Shown piece by piece: positions 53,382-61,956 of a stretch of 64,000 nucleotides of DNA (position 1 is the first letter of the stretch; each line of letters starts with the position of its first letter). The notes beneath the pieces are model-generated. The model was not told the origin of the DNA, did no database searches, and saw only the letters and a list, made by a program, of their open reading frames with translations. The stretch is from Euzebya tangerina (GTDB lineage: Bacteria > Actinomycetota > Nitriliruptoria > Euzebyales > Euzebyaceae), in assembly GCF_003074135.1 (NCBI RefSeq), contig NZ_PPDK01000001.1:3224001-3288000 (forward strand), written 5' to 3'. A program made the translations under genes and the position numbers.

Positions 53382-54731
53382 TCACGCGGCGGCCGCTCGT
53401 GGCAGCCGCGCGAAGAGGGCGTCGAAGACGTTCGTCCGATCGAATCGGGTGGCCCACTGCTGGGCGGCTGCGGCTGCTGCGTGGCGCTCCGCCGGGCTGC
53501 GGCCGAGCACCTCGTCGTCGAGAGCCTCGGCGATCCCCTTGGGGTGGGCTGGCGGGACCAGGCGAGCGTGCGGACCCACTGCTTCTGGGATGCCGCCGGT
53601 GGCACAGGTGATCACCGGCCCACCGCCGGCCAGCAGGTTCTCCGCAAGGGCGATCCCGAAGGTCTCGGTGAACTCCGGGCGTGGCTTGGAGGGCAGCACG
53701 TAGGCAGCACATCCGGCCATCAGGTGGGGCTTCTCGGCGTCGTCGACATCGTGGAGGAAGTGGATCCGGTCGGCCAGCGGCGTCGAGGCGGCCAGGGCGT
53801 GCAGCGACCCGGCTTCCGGACCGTTGCCGCAGATGACCAGAGCCCGCGTGTCCGACGTGGCGCTCATCACGTAGCCGTTGATGAGGTCGTCGACGCCCTT
53901 CGCCTTCGACAGGCGCGACAGGAACAGTACGTAGCCGTCCGCCTCCAGGCCCCGCTCGGCCAGGCGTGCAGCGGTCTCTGCCGGCGCGAGGTCGGTGAAG
54001 GCCCGCGCGTCGATGGCGGGGTAGGACACGGCCACGAGCTCCGCGCACCGTGGGGCGAGGGCCGTCCCCCACCGATCATCGATCTGCTGAGCCGCGTGGA
54101 TGATGATGTCCCGGGTGTAGGCCGACACCGCCACGCACACGTCGTTGTCCAGGTAGGTGGTCAGCACCTGGGCCGCGGCGCCGAACCGTCCCTCGGCCAC
54201 CGCGGTGTTGACCACGTTGGTCACGTCCGAGCCGACCGCTTCGGCGATGGTGGTCAGTGGCGCACGCAACCCGGTGGCCTGTGCCACGCGGGCGGCGTCG
54301 GCCACCACGGTGGCGTGTGGCGTCAGGTACAGCGACATGGCTGTGGTGGGGACGTCCTCGGTGAACAGCTCGACCAGTCGACCGGTCATGCCGGCCAGGT
54401 GACGGCCATCCGGGACCTTGTAGTTGCCGACGGGCTCCGGTCGCTCGACGGTGATGCCGGGGGAGTAGGGGAGGACCGCATCGAGCGGCTTCATCGGCAG
54501 ACCCGCCGCCTCGATCGCAGGGATCGTCCACGTCACGATCCGGACGTCATCGAACCCCCTGGTGAGCGCCACCTCCGCCAGATTCCTCGCCTCGCCGGAG
54601 TGACCACAGATCACCGGGTCGGCCCGGACCACGATGACCAGGCGGCGCGACGGATCAGGGGTGGGAGCCGCCGATTCGGGCAGCGGCAGGCCCGGCTCCA
54701 GCCGCTCGATGTGGTGCGCGAGGTCGCTCAT
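53382..54731 (-). CDS. GT4-family glycosyltransferase
   Basis: A 449-residue GT-B fold transferase. The C-terminal nucleotide-sugar domain shows YVLFLSRLSKAKGVDDLI, ALVICGNGPEAGSL, and the EX7E-like region ETFGIALAENLLAGGGPVI followed by GGIPEAV. The N-terminal acceptor domain begins near residue 30 (LVIVVRADPVICGHSGEARN). Acceptor and donor are unknown. It follows the GH92 mannosidase gene by 40 bases on the same strand, suggesting joint work on a mannose- or glucose-containing glycan. Confidence 0.87.
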   Translation of the reverse strand: MSDLAHHIERLEPGLPLPESAAPTPDPSRRLVIVVRADPVICGHSGEARNLAEVALTRGFDDVRIVTWTIPAIEAAGLPMKPLDAVLPYSPGITVERPEPVGNYKVPDGRHLAGMTGRLVELFTEDVPTTAMSLYLTPHATVVADAARVAQATGLRAPLTTIAEAVGSDVTNVVNTAVAEGRFGAAAQVLTTYLDNDVCVAVSAYTRDIIIHAAQQIDDRWGTALAPRCAELVAVSYPAIDARAFTDLAPAETAARLAERGLEADGYVLFLSRLSKAKGVDDLINGYVMSATSDTRALVICGNGPEAGSLHALAASTPLADRIHFLHDVDDAEKPHLMAGCAAYVLPSKPRPEFTETFGIALAENLLAGGGPVITCATGGIPEAVGPHARLVPPAHPKGIAEALDDEVLGRSPAERHAAAAAAQQWATRFDRTNVFDALFARLPRAAAA

Positions 54732-54771
54732 GCAGCCTTCCTGGTCGACGTGTCAGGTGGGGTGATCGGCA

Positions 54772-57063
54772 TCACGGCGCCGCGCCGTGCGGGGTGAGCG
54801 ACGGGGGCCGGTGGGCCGCTCCCCAGCCAGCCGGCTCGGGGGAGAGGTCCAGGACCAGGTGGCCACCGGCGGCCACCTCGGCGGTGCTGAGCCAGGCACG
54901 CTCCAGCGGCCGCCCGTCCAGGCGTGCTCCGGTCACGTAGCGGGGCAGGCGTCGCCCGGTGGCCTGGTCGACATCGTCTGCGCCGGGCGCGTCGATCACG
55001 AACGCGGCCTGCCCATCATCGACGGTGATCTCGACGTGCGGGAAGGCGGGCGGGCCGACCAGCAGCGACTGCTGGCCGGGCTGGGGGAACAGCCCAACAC
55101 AGGCCCACACGTACCAGGAGCTGAGACCTCCGGAGTCATCGTTGCCCGGGAGCCCCCCGCGTCCGACGTCGAACTGGTTGTCCACGATGTCCCGCACGAT
55201 GTCAGCGGTGCGGTCGGGCCGCCCCGCGTGGTGGTAGCACCAGGGTGCGTCCATGTCGGGTTCGTTGTTCAGACCCTCGAAGCGATTCAACGCGTACCCG
55301 GCGGCGACCTGATCGGGCTTGGGTGCCACACCGAGCTGCTCCACCGGGTCGGCACCCTGTCCGAAGAAGGTGTCGAGGATGGTGACGAAGCGGTCATCGC
55401 CCCCGGCCAGTCGGATCCGCTGCGCCATGTCGTGCAGCAGGCGGAAGGAGTAGTTCCAGCGGCCGCCTTCGTAGTACTGGGAGTCGATCACCAGGCCGGT
55501 TGTCGGGTCGTAGGCGTTGACCCAGTTGGTGGCCAGGCCCTCCAGCCGCTCGGCGAAGTCGGGGTCGCCGACCCGCCGGGCGATCTGTGCCGTGCAGTGG
55601 TAGCCGAGGCCGAGGTCCAGCGTGTGGGTGACCGGGTGGGCCAGGCCCTGCTCGATGTACTCCTCGCCCCACAGTCGGGTCAGGTCCGAGGCCATCAGGC
55701 TGACGGCCCAGTTCCAGTCCAGGGCTGCCGGCTTGAGGGCGCAGAGGTCGGCGAGGAAGGTGTGGGCCAGGGCGCTGCCCTGCCGGGTGAAGCGGTCGGC
55801 CCCGCGGGCCATGCGGTAGCCGATGGGGAAGTTGCCCTCGAACTCACACACCGTGATCAGGGCCATCGCCAGCTCGGTCGCGCGGCGGGGGAGCAGCGTG
55901 GTCAGGAGCGGCAGGTGGGTTCGGTAGAGGTCCCACATCGTCGAGATGTCGAACGCGAAGGGCCCGTCGCCGTCCCAGAAGGGGCTCTCCCCGCCGGCCA
56001 TGCAGGGCTTGATCAGAGAGTGGTACAGCGCTGTCGCGAAGACCGATCGCCGGGTCGCATCCCCGCCCTCGACGGTGACCAGGTCGAGGTGGTCCTGCCA
56101 GGTCGTGGCGGTCATCCCCAGCCGCGTGGCGAACGCCGGCGTGACCTCGCGACCATGGTTGCCGGCGATGCCAGCCCGGTCGGGACGTGTGGTGATGGTG
56201 CGCGGGGTGGTCTGGCCGAGGTCGACCGCCAGGTTGGCCGCCGCCTGGTCGATGCCCCGCAGTGAGAGGCCGACCTGGATCTCGACGGTGACCTCGACCC
56301 CGGGTGGGCCGACCCAGATCACCCCGAAGCGGCGCAGCGTCGTGGGGCGGATGGCGTCGAAGCGCAGCTGGGCCCCGCCGTACATGAGCCGGCGGTCGTA
56401 CCACGGCATGAGGCGCCAGTCGGGCGCGTCGCAGGTGGCGTGGAAGCTGACGGGCACACCCTCCATGACGACGGTGCCGGCGGCCGACGCCGGGTCGAGC
56501 ACCGCGACGTCGCCGCGGAGCGGGACGGTCTCACCCTGGTCGATGGCCAGGCCACCGTGGGCGCAGTCCAGGACCACCCGGGGGCTCTCCGTGGCCGGGA
56601 AGGTGTAGCGGTGCACCGCGCTCCGCGGTCCGACCGTCAGATCGCAGATGATGCCGTTGTCGAGGGTGGCCTGGTACCAACCGGGGGAGGCGGCCTCGGC
56701 GGTGACCCTCCACCGGGCGCCCAGGTCATCCAGCGGTGCCGTCATGGGGGTGACGCGGAGGTAGTTGTAGTACTTCCGGATCGCGCCGGTGCCCGACTGG
56801 TGGAAGTGGGTGAAGCCACTGGTGACCAGGTCGTCGTGCAGACGGGGCGGAACGCCTTCCGTGCTGCGGTCGTAGCGCCCGTAGCCGGTCGGGTAGGCAC
56901 CGGACGTGGGACAGACCGAGACCATCCCGAATGGATGGGTCGCGCCGGGGTGGGTGTTGCCGATCGGTGGCTTGGGCCACCACCACGTGCCCGCCAGCCC
57001 ATCGGGGTCGGGCAGGTCGGCCGGCTCGGACCCGATGAACGGATCGACGTCCTCGATCCTCAT
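54772..57063 (-). CDS. GH92-family alpha-mannosidase-like glycoside hydrolase
   Basis: A 763-residue GH92 protein, a family of calcium-dependent exo-alpha-mannosidases. Family marks include VDPFIGSEPADLPD and PGATHPFGMVSVCPTSG at the start, SGFTHFHQSGTGA, NTPDMDAPW-like LNNEPDMDAPWCYHHAGRPD, and GLPGNDDSGGLSSWYVWACVGLFPQPG. Catalytic acids cannot be fixed without alignment. There is no signal peptide, so it probably acts inside the cell, unlike many secreted members. ATG 57063 starts directly at the family N-terminus; ATG 57162 would add an unrelated leader. It is upstream of the GT4 gene. Confidence 0.9.
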   Translation of the reverse strand: MRIEDVDPFIGSEPADLPDPDGLAGTWWWPKPPIGNTHPGATHPFGMVSVCPTSGAYPTGYGRYDRSTEGVPPRLHDDLVTSGFTHFHQSGTGAIRKYYNYLRVTPMTAPLDDLGARWRVTAEAASPGWYQATLDNGIICDLTVGPRSAVHRYTFPATESPRVVLDCAHGGLAIDQGETVPLRGDVAVLDPASAAGTVVMEGVPVSFHATCDAPDWRLMPWYDRRLMYGGAQLRFDAIRPTTLRRFGVIWVGPPGVEVTVEIQVGLSLRGIDQAAANLAVDLGQTTPRTITTRPDRAGIAGNHGREVTPAFATRLGMTATTWQDHLDLVTVEGGDATRRSVFATALYHSLIKPCMAGGESPFWDGDGPFAFDISTMWDLYRTHLPLLTTLLPRRATELAMALITVCEFEGNFPIGYRMARGADRFTRQGSALAHTFLADLCALKPAALDWNWAVSLMASDLTRLWGEEYIEQGLAHPVTHTLDLGLGYHCTAQIARRVGDPDFAERLEGLATNWVNAYDPTTGLVIDSQYYEGGRWNYSFRLLHDMAQRIRLAGGDDRFVTILDTFFGQGADPVEQLGVAPKPDQVAAGYALNRFEGLNNEPDMDAPWCYHHAGRPDRTADIVRDIVDNQFDVGRGGLPGNDDSGGLSSWYVWACVGLFPQPGQQSLLVGPPAFPHVEITVDDGQAAFVIDAPGADDVDQATGRRLPRYVTGARLDGRPLERAWLSTAEVAAGGHLVLDLSPEPAGWGAAHRPPSLTPHGAAP

Positions 57064-57201
57064 GGCTCCATGATCCTCATGGTCCAGCGACGGTCGGCTC
57101 GCATGAGCCTGAACCATACGAAGCGCGTGTGTACGGAGTGTTTCAGCAGGCGGGTCGGACATCCTCGGAGTAGAGGCCCAGCAACTGGACGATGTGTCTG
57201 C

Positions 57202-58191
57202 TCACTCGGCGTCGGCCGTAGACCCACTCCGCGCCGAGACCGCCTCGGCCATTCGCCGTGCCACCTCAGCGACCGCCTGCTCGAGTTCGGCGCCGCCGAC
57301 GATGGTGAAGGGCAGGGGGATCCGCGCCAGCCACTCGCTGGCGTACATGGTCGGGTTGTCCGTCGTGCCCATGAGTTCGGTGCGGGTGGCCCCGTCGATC
57401 GCGCTCAGGGTTCCCATGGGCCCGATGACGTGGCGAGCGACCTCGCCAGGTGGTGCATCGAACACGACGTGGGTCCGGTAGGTCCAGCCTGAGCCCAGCC
57501 GCCGCTCCAGCAGATCGATCGGATCCAGGCCAGCCGGGGGACGGGAGGGCGTCGAGAGTTGCTCGACCCAGGCCATCCGGTCGATGCGGTACGTGCGGAC
57601 GTCGTCCACGTGCCGGGCATGGCAGAGCAGGTACCACAGACCATGCCGCACCACGACGGCCCACGGGTCGAGCTCGATCTTGAGTGAGGTGCCAGAGCCG
57701 GTCGTGTATGCCACGCGGACGCTCCTGCCGTCGGCGAGGGCGTCGACGACGGCGGCGGTGACCGTCGGGCTGGGCCGGGCAGCATCCCTGTCCGGAGCCA
57801 CCCGTGCATGCTGGCGCATGGCGCGAGCCGGTCCGGCGACGCTGCGGGGCAGTGCCTCGAGCAGCTTCCCCACGGCAGCTCCGACGGGATCGGTGGCATC
57901 GTGCGCGGGGTGGTGCCCGTCCAGGACGGCCATGACAAGGCTGAGCGCCTCGCTGGGCGAGAAGACCAGCGGAGGCATCCGAACGCCTCGGCCAAGGCGA
58001 TAGCCACCGTAGGGCCCAGTCGTCGAGTGGATGTCCACCCCTGCTGCACGAAGGGCGGAGACGTACCGGCGGGCAGCGCGATCGCTCACCCCGAGCCGCT
58101 CCGCCAGCTCGATGGCCGTCACCCCGGGCCGGTGGCGCACGATCTCCAACGTGCGCAGTGCTCGCGCCAAGGGAGTCGGAGGAGATCCCAC
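57202..58191 (-). CDS. WYL-domain transcriptional regulator
   Basis: A 329-residue regulator: an HTH_11/DeoR-type winged helix at the N-terminus (VTAIELAERLGVSDRAARRYV), a GPYGGYRLGRG wing, then a WYL-domain region near 155-225 with VVVRHGLWYLLCHARHVDDVRTYRIDRM, cited by ends VVVRHGL and RIDRM, and a C-terminal WCX-like extension. WYL regulators often sense nucleotides or nucleic acid and control defence or metabolism genes. It is divergent from the PIN-domain gene, and an inverted repeat lies 14 bases upstream of its start. Confidence 0.9.
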   Translation of the reverse strand: MGSPPTPLARALRTLEIVRHRPGVTAIELAERLGVSDRAARRYVSALRAAGVDIHSTTGPYGGYRLGRGVRMPPLVFSPSEALSLVMAVLDGHHPAHDATDPVGAAVGKLLEALPRSVAGPARAMRQHARVAPDRDAARPSPTVTAAVVDALADGRSVRVAYTTGSGTSLKIELDPWAVVVRHGLWYLLCHARHVDDVRTYRIDRMAWVEQLSTPSRPPAGLDPIDLLERRLGSGWTYRTHVVFDAPPGEVARHVIGPMGTLSAIDGATRTELMGTTDNPTMYASEWLARIPLPFTIVGGAELEQAVAEVARRMAEAVSARSGSTADAE

Positions 58192-58204
58192 GACGTCAGG
58201 CTAC

Positions 58205-58225
58205 TCCGGACGCCGAATGTCCGGA
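58205..58225. promoter_or_regulatory. Inverted repeat between WYL regulator and PIN gene
   Basis: TCCGGAC (58205-58211) and GTCCGGA (58219-58225) flank seven bases in the divergent promoter region, 14 bases before the WYL regulator start. The place and symmetry suit an autoregulatory operator. Confidence 0.5.
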
Positions 58226-58284
58226 ACCATTCGTAGAGTGCCGGGCATGCACACCTCGCTGATCCCGACGATGGGACCCCTCCC

Positions 58285-58692
58285 ATGAGTGCCGTGTACG
58301 TGGTTGATGCCGGTGCAGCGGTCGCGCTCGCGCGCCAGTGGCATGACGTCGACGGGGACCGTTTCGAGCTGTTCGCTCCAACCCTGCTCAGGTCCCAGGT
58401 GCTGGCGCTTCTTCGCCGCGAGGCGGCCACGCAGGGCGGCGACCCGGCCACGCTGCTGGAACTCGCCCAATCAGCGTGCCGGCTTCCACGGCGTCTGCTG
58501 GGCGACGCCGTGCTCCGTCAGACGGCGTGGAATCTCGCCCTCTCCAACGAGTGGGAGTCGACCTACGACGCGGAGTACATCGCATTGACTCAGCTCCACG
58601 GCACCGCACTGGTCGCGACCGACCCAGATCTGCGAGCTAGAGCCGAGGGACTCGTCGACGTCTGTTCCGTGGCCGACCTCATCGCGCCATGA
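58285..58692 (+). CDS. PIN-domain (VapC-like) ribonuclease
   Basis: A 135-residue PIN-domain protein. VYVVDAGAAVALA holds the first acidic residue, and the second half has TYDAEYIALTQLHGTALVATDPDLRARA, with the acidic residues expected in VapC. The internal acid (in FELFAPTLLRSQV) is weaker than usual. There is no antitoxin-sized gene directly upstream, which is where VapB normally lies. It overlaps the DUF664 gene by four bases. Whether it is a toxin remnant, a domesticated RNase or a solitary VapC is open. Confidence 0.75.
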   Translation: MSAVYVVDAGAAVALARQWHDVDGDRFELFAPTLLRSQVLALLRREAATQGGDPATLLELAQSACRLPRRLLGDAVLRQTAWNLALSNEWESTYDAEYIALTQLHGTALVATDPDLRARAEGLVDVCSVADLIAP

Positions 58693-59267
58693 GCGGTCTG
58701 CCACCGCCATGGCAACCCCCGATGTCGGGGTCTGAGGTCGACCACCTCGTGGCGATGCTCGAGCGCCTTCGCGCCACCTTTCGATGGAAGGCCGATGGCC
58801 TTGACACTGACGCCCTCCGTCAGCCCATCGAGTCATCCACACTGACCTTGGGAGGCCTCCTCAAACATCTGGCTGCTGTGGAGGACGATGTCTTCGAGCG
58901 GCGAATCGCCGGGCAGCCGTCGACCACGCGCGGCCTCGCATCGAACCTGGCATCGAACGTCGAGGAGTACGACGAGTGGCAGTTCACGCTGGGGGATCAT
59001 GATGACGCGGACGGGCTGTACGCCATGTGGGACTCCGCAGTGGCTCGATCTCGGGAGCGGCTGTCGCAGATCATCGACACTGGCTCGCTCGACGCCCCGG
59101 GCGCGGTCTCGTACGACGGCGAGACGCCGAGCATTCGGCGGCACGTGTGCGATCTCATCGAGGAGTACGGGCGCCACACCGGTCATGCTGACCTTCTTCG
59201 CGAGGCGGTCGATGGGCGGGTGGGAGAGGACCCGCCACCCGAGTGGCGGCCCACCACGCCCGAATGA
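58689..59267 (+). CDS. DinB-fold DUF664 protein
   Basis: A 192-residue four-helix-bundle protein of the DUF664/DinB_2 type. The metal-site histidines are recognisable in LGGLLKHLAAVEDDVF and in EEYGRHTGHADLLREAV. Relatives in actinobacteria include thiol (mycothiol or bacillithiol) transferases and proteins of unknown role. ATG 58689 overlaps the PIN stop by four bases, so both are likely expressed together. Confidence 0.83.
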   Translation: MSGLPPPWQPPMSGSEVDHLVAMLERLRATFRWKADGLDTDALRQPIESSTLTLGGLLKHLAAVEDDVFERRIAGQPSTTRGLASNLASNVEEYDEWQFTLGDHDDADGLYAMWDSAVARSRERLSQIIDTGSLDAPGAVSYDGETPSIRRHVCDLIEEYGRHTGHADLLREAVDGRVGEDPPPEWRPTTPE

Positions 59268-59421
59268 CTGCCTGTTGCGGGCCCTCCGCGCTCTGCCGTT
59301 GTTTGTTTACATAATCTTTCTTATGCGTGCCATGCATTCCTGAGCCGCCGGATCGCATCCCGCACGCCTTGAGCCAACGCAAGCTTTGCTGGCTGTCAGG
59401 TTTCACCGAACCGTGCGGCGT

Positions 59422-60363
59422 TCAGGCTCGGTGTCGTTCTCTGCGCAAGAGGGAGCGGAGTGTCTCGGCGTTCGCGTAGCCGACGCGCAGGGCGATCTCA
59501 GCGGAGGTGAGGTGCGTGGTCGCCGAGAGGTGACGAGCGCGTTCGATGCGAAGCCGTTGGACAAAGCCGAGCGGAGTGAGGTTGAGCGCCGATCGGGTTC
59601 GTCGTTCGAGGGTTCGCCGACTGGTGCCGATCGACTGGGCTGCGGACGCGACGTCGAACGGTTCGTCGAGGCGGGCGCGGACGTAGCGCTCGAACTCCAC
59701 GACGATCGGATCTTCGTGTTGCAGGTGTTCGTAGGCGACGAAGGCAGCCTGCGATGGGCGATGGTCGATCAGGAGCAGCTGGGCGACGTGCTGGGCGAGG
59801 TCGGGGCTGATCGATCGCACGAGGGACAGCGCGAGATCGATGTGTGCGAAGGCGGCCCCCGCGGTGACGAGATCTCCGTCGACGACGACCATGGTGTCAA
59901 GATCGAGGTCCACGGTCGGGTAGCGCCGCCGGAACCCCGGGCCCAGGAACCAGCTGGTCGTCGCCCGCCGGCGGTGCGCACGTCCGGATTCGGCCACTGC
60001 GAACACACCGGTGCATGCAGCAGCGATCCGGGTGGATGCATCATCGAGCCGGCTGAGTGCCTGGATGACCGAACGCGCACCTCGGCTTCGCAGTGCGTCG
60101 AAGGTGGCTTCTGCGGTCAGGGTGCCCAGGGCAGGAACGACGATCACGTCGAAGTCACCCATCTCCGACAGCGAATGCCGAACCGGCAGGATCATCGACG
60201 TCGACGTCGTCACCCGTCGCTTCGGCCCGACGATGGCGAGCTCGATCGGGCCGGCGCCTGCGTCGACGTCGCCCCGCACTCCGTCCGCCACCTGCACGAT
60301 GTCGATCATCGATGCAACGGCCGAACCGAAACAGCCGTCGAGGGCGATCATTCCAAGGCGCAT
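59422..60363 (-). CDS. GlxA-like AraC-family regulator with DJ-1/PfpI domain
   Basis: A 313-residue regulator. The N-terminal 185 residues form a class I glutamine-amidotransferase-like (DJ-1/PfpI) domain with the nucleophile-elbow-type AACTGVFAVAESG. The C-terminal AraC/XylS double HTH spans about 215-310: PFDVASAAQSIGTSRRTLERR and SAEIALRVGYANAETLRSLLRR. Such GlxA/FtrA-like proteins usually activate nearby genes. ATG 60363 matches the domain start; the frame opens to 60483. It is divergent from the ABM-domain gene, with 104 bases between. Confidence 0.88.
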   Translation of the reverse strand: MRLGMIALDGCFGSAVASMIDIVQVADGVRGDVDAGAGPIELAIVGPKRRVTTSTSMILPVRHSLSEMGDFDVIVVPALGTLTAEATFDALRSRGARSVIQALSRLDDASTRIAAACTGVFAVAESGRAHRRRATTSWFLGPGFRRRYPTVDLDLDTMVVVDGDLVTAGAAFAHIDLALSLVRSISPDLAQHVAQLLLIDHRPSQAAFVAYEHLQHEDPIVVEFERYVRARLDEPFDVASAAQSIGTSRRTLERRTRSALNLTPLGFVQRLRIERARHLSATTHLTSAEIALRVGYANAETLRSLLRRERHRA

Positions 60364-60467
60364 GACGCAAACGATAGCAAACCAGTCGCATGCGCCATAG
60401 TCTCTCACTGAGGTGTCCGCGTACGTTGGCATCGCACCACAACCGCTCGACACCCCAGGAGACCCCG

Positions 60468-60776
60468 ATGTCCGCCCCTTCACTCCCCTACGCCTTCGTT
60501 GCGAAGATCGTCGCGGCCGATGGCCAGCACGACGCGCTCGCCACCCTGCTGGCCAGCGCAGTCGACCTCGCGAACGAGGAGGAGGGGACCATCGTCTGGT
60601 TCGCGGTCCGAACCGACCCCAACACCTTCTGGATCTTCGACGCGTTCCGCGATGAGGCCGCTCGCAACGTCCACGCCAACGGCGCGATCGTCGAGGCCCT
60701 GACGTCGAACCAGCAGCTCCTCGGCGCAGCCCCGGAGATCCTCCCGGCCGACGTCCTCGCGGTCAAGCTCCCCTAG
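60468..60776 (+). CDS. Antibiotic biosynthesis monooxygenase (ABM)-domain protein
   Basis: A 102-residue ABM-fold protein, a dimeric ferredoxin-like alpha/beta barrel family including quinol monooxygenases and heme-degrading enzymes. It shows the AKIVAADGQHDALATLL first strand-helix, the EEEGTIVWFAVRTDPNTFWIFDAF core (given by its ends EEEGTIVW and WIFDAF), and a short C-terminal strand. AGGAGA precedes ATG 60468. It is divergently arranged with the GlxA-like regulator, its likely controller. Confidence 0.85.
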   Translation: MSAPSLPYAFVAKIVAADGQHDALATLLASAVDLANEEEGTIVWFAVRTDPNTFWIFDAFRDEAARNVHANGAIVEALTSNQQLLGAAPEILPADVLAVKLP

Positions 60777-60887
60777 TCCGACCAGACCCTGCAGAACCGC
60801 TCCGCGACCTCCGTCCCGACCCCAGGAGCCGCGGAACGGCTGCCAACCCCGACCCCGAAGGGTCGGCACCAACCATTCGGAGCCCCC

Positions 60888-61700
60888 ATGTCTGACAGTC
60901 CGCTCTCTATCCACCACCTCCGCCGGGGCAGTGGCCCGCCCCTCCTCCTGGTGCACGGCCTCGGCTCGTCGATCGAGTCGTGGTCACCCATCATGGACGG
61001 CCTCGCCGCCCACCGGACGGTCATCGCGCCGGACCTGCCGGGTCACGGCCGGACCCCGGCGCTGTCGGAGGAGACGGTAGCGGCGACCGCGGACGTGCTG
61101 GAGGGATGGATGCGCGAGCAGGGGCTCGAGGACGTCGACATGGCCGGCTCGTCGATGGGCGCCCGGTTGGTGCTCGAGATGGCCAGGCGTGGACTCGGCC
61201 GCGATGTCGTGGCGCTGGACCCCGGTGGCTTCTGGACCGACGTGCAGGCCAAGGTATTCCACAGCACGCTGTTCGCGTCGGTCAAGCTGGTCCGGGCCAT
61301 CCGCGGCGCGCTGCCCATCCTGCTCGGCAACCCGGTGACCCGTACCGCGCTGCTGGGTCAGTTCTCCGCCGCCCCGTGGCGCCTGGACGCCGACTACGCC
61401 CTTTCGGAGATGCGCGGGATCGCCGACACCGAGTCGTTCTTCCCCCTGCTCGACGATCTCGCCCACGGACCCCGGCAGCAGGGCATGCCACGTGGCGCAG
61501 CCCGTGGGCGCCAGACCCTCGTCTGGGGTCGCCGGGACCTGGTCACCCCCGGCAGCCAGTCAGACACGGCGACCGATCGCTTCCCCGATGCTGACCTGGT
61601 GTGGATCGACGGGTGCGGACACTTCCCGCACTGGGACCAACCCGAAACGACCCTCGACCTCCTCCTCTCACGAACCGGGTCGGACGAGCCGGCCGCCTGA
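60888..61700 (+). CDS. Alpha/beta-hydrolase
   Basis: A 270-residue alpha/beta-hydrolase. LLLVHGLGSSIESW is the oxyanion strand, AGSSMGARLVLE the nucleophile elbow (Ser in GSSMG), VWGRRDLVTPG carries the Asp, and GCGHFPHWDQPE the His. Family members are esterases, lipases and epoxide or C-C hydrolases; the substrate cannot be told. It follows the ABM gene by 111 bases on the same strand, and a joint catabolic role with it is possible. Confidence 0.92.
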   Translation: MSDSPLSIHHLRRGSGPPLLLVHGLGSSIESWSPIMDGLAAHRTVIAPDLPGHGRTPALSEETVAATADVLEGWMREQGLEDVDMAGSSMGARLVLEMARRGLGRDVVALDPGGFWTDVQAKVFHSTLFASVKLVRAIRGALPILLGNPVTRTALLGQFSAAPWRLDADYALSEMRGIADTESFFPLLDDLAHGPRQQGMPRGAARGRQTLVWGRRDLVTPGSQSDTATDRFPDADLVWIDGCGHFPHWDQPETTLDLLLSRTGSDEPAA

Positions 61701-61783
61701 CCAAGTGGCTGAGGTGGTAGCCGTCTTGGAGCCGCTCACGCAGCGGCTGGCCGAGTTGCTGGGCAACTGATGCGCTCATCGGC

Positions 61784-61800
61784 CACGTTCGGCGAACGTG
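61784..61800. promoter_or_regulatory. Palindrome in the gap before the STAND ATPase gene end
   Basis: CACGTTCGGCGAACGTG is a 7-3-7 inverted repeat in the 256-base convergent gap between the hydrolase and the ATPase gene. It could be a hairpin terminator for the hydrolase or a regulator site. The rest of the gap holds only a 21-codon ORF at 61706-61771 without support. Confidence 0.4.
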
Positions 61801-61956
61801 CGGCAGCCAATCCCGGTGACGATCTCAGCATCACCTGTCGGAGCCCCCAGACGGGTGCGGACGCAGGAATACGAACCTTTCGTGAGACAACCGGCTGCAC
61901 CCGCGTCTCAGGGTGAATGCGAAAGCGCTGCTCAGCGACCTACTCGCTTCGAAGAT

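Noticed and set aside
61706-61771. 21-codon ORF ending LAELLGN
   Set aside because: Too short, no ribosome site, and no partner; may be a remnant of a lost gene, but nothing supports this.
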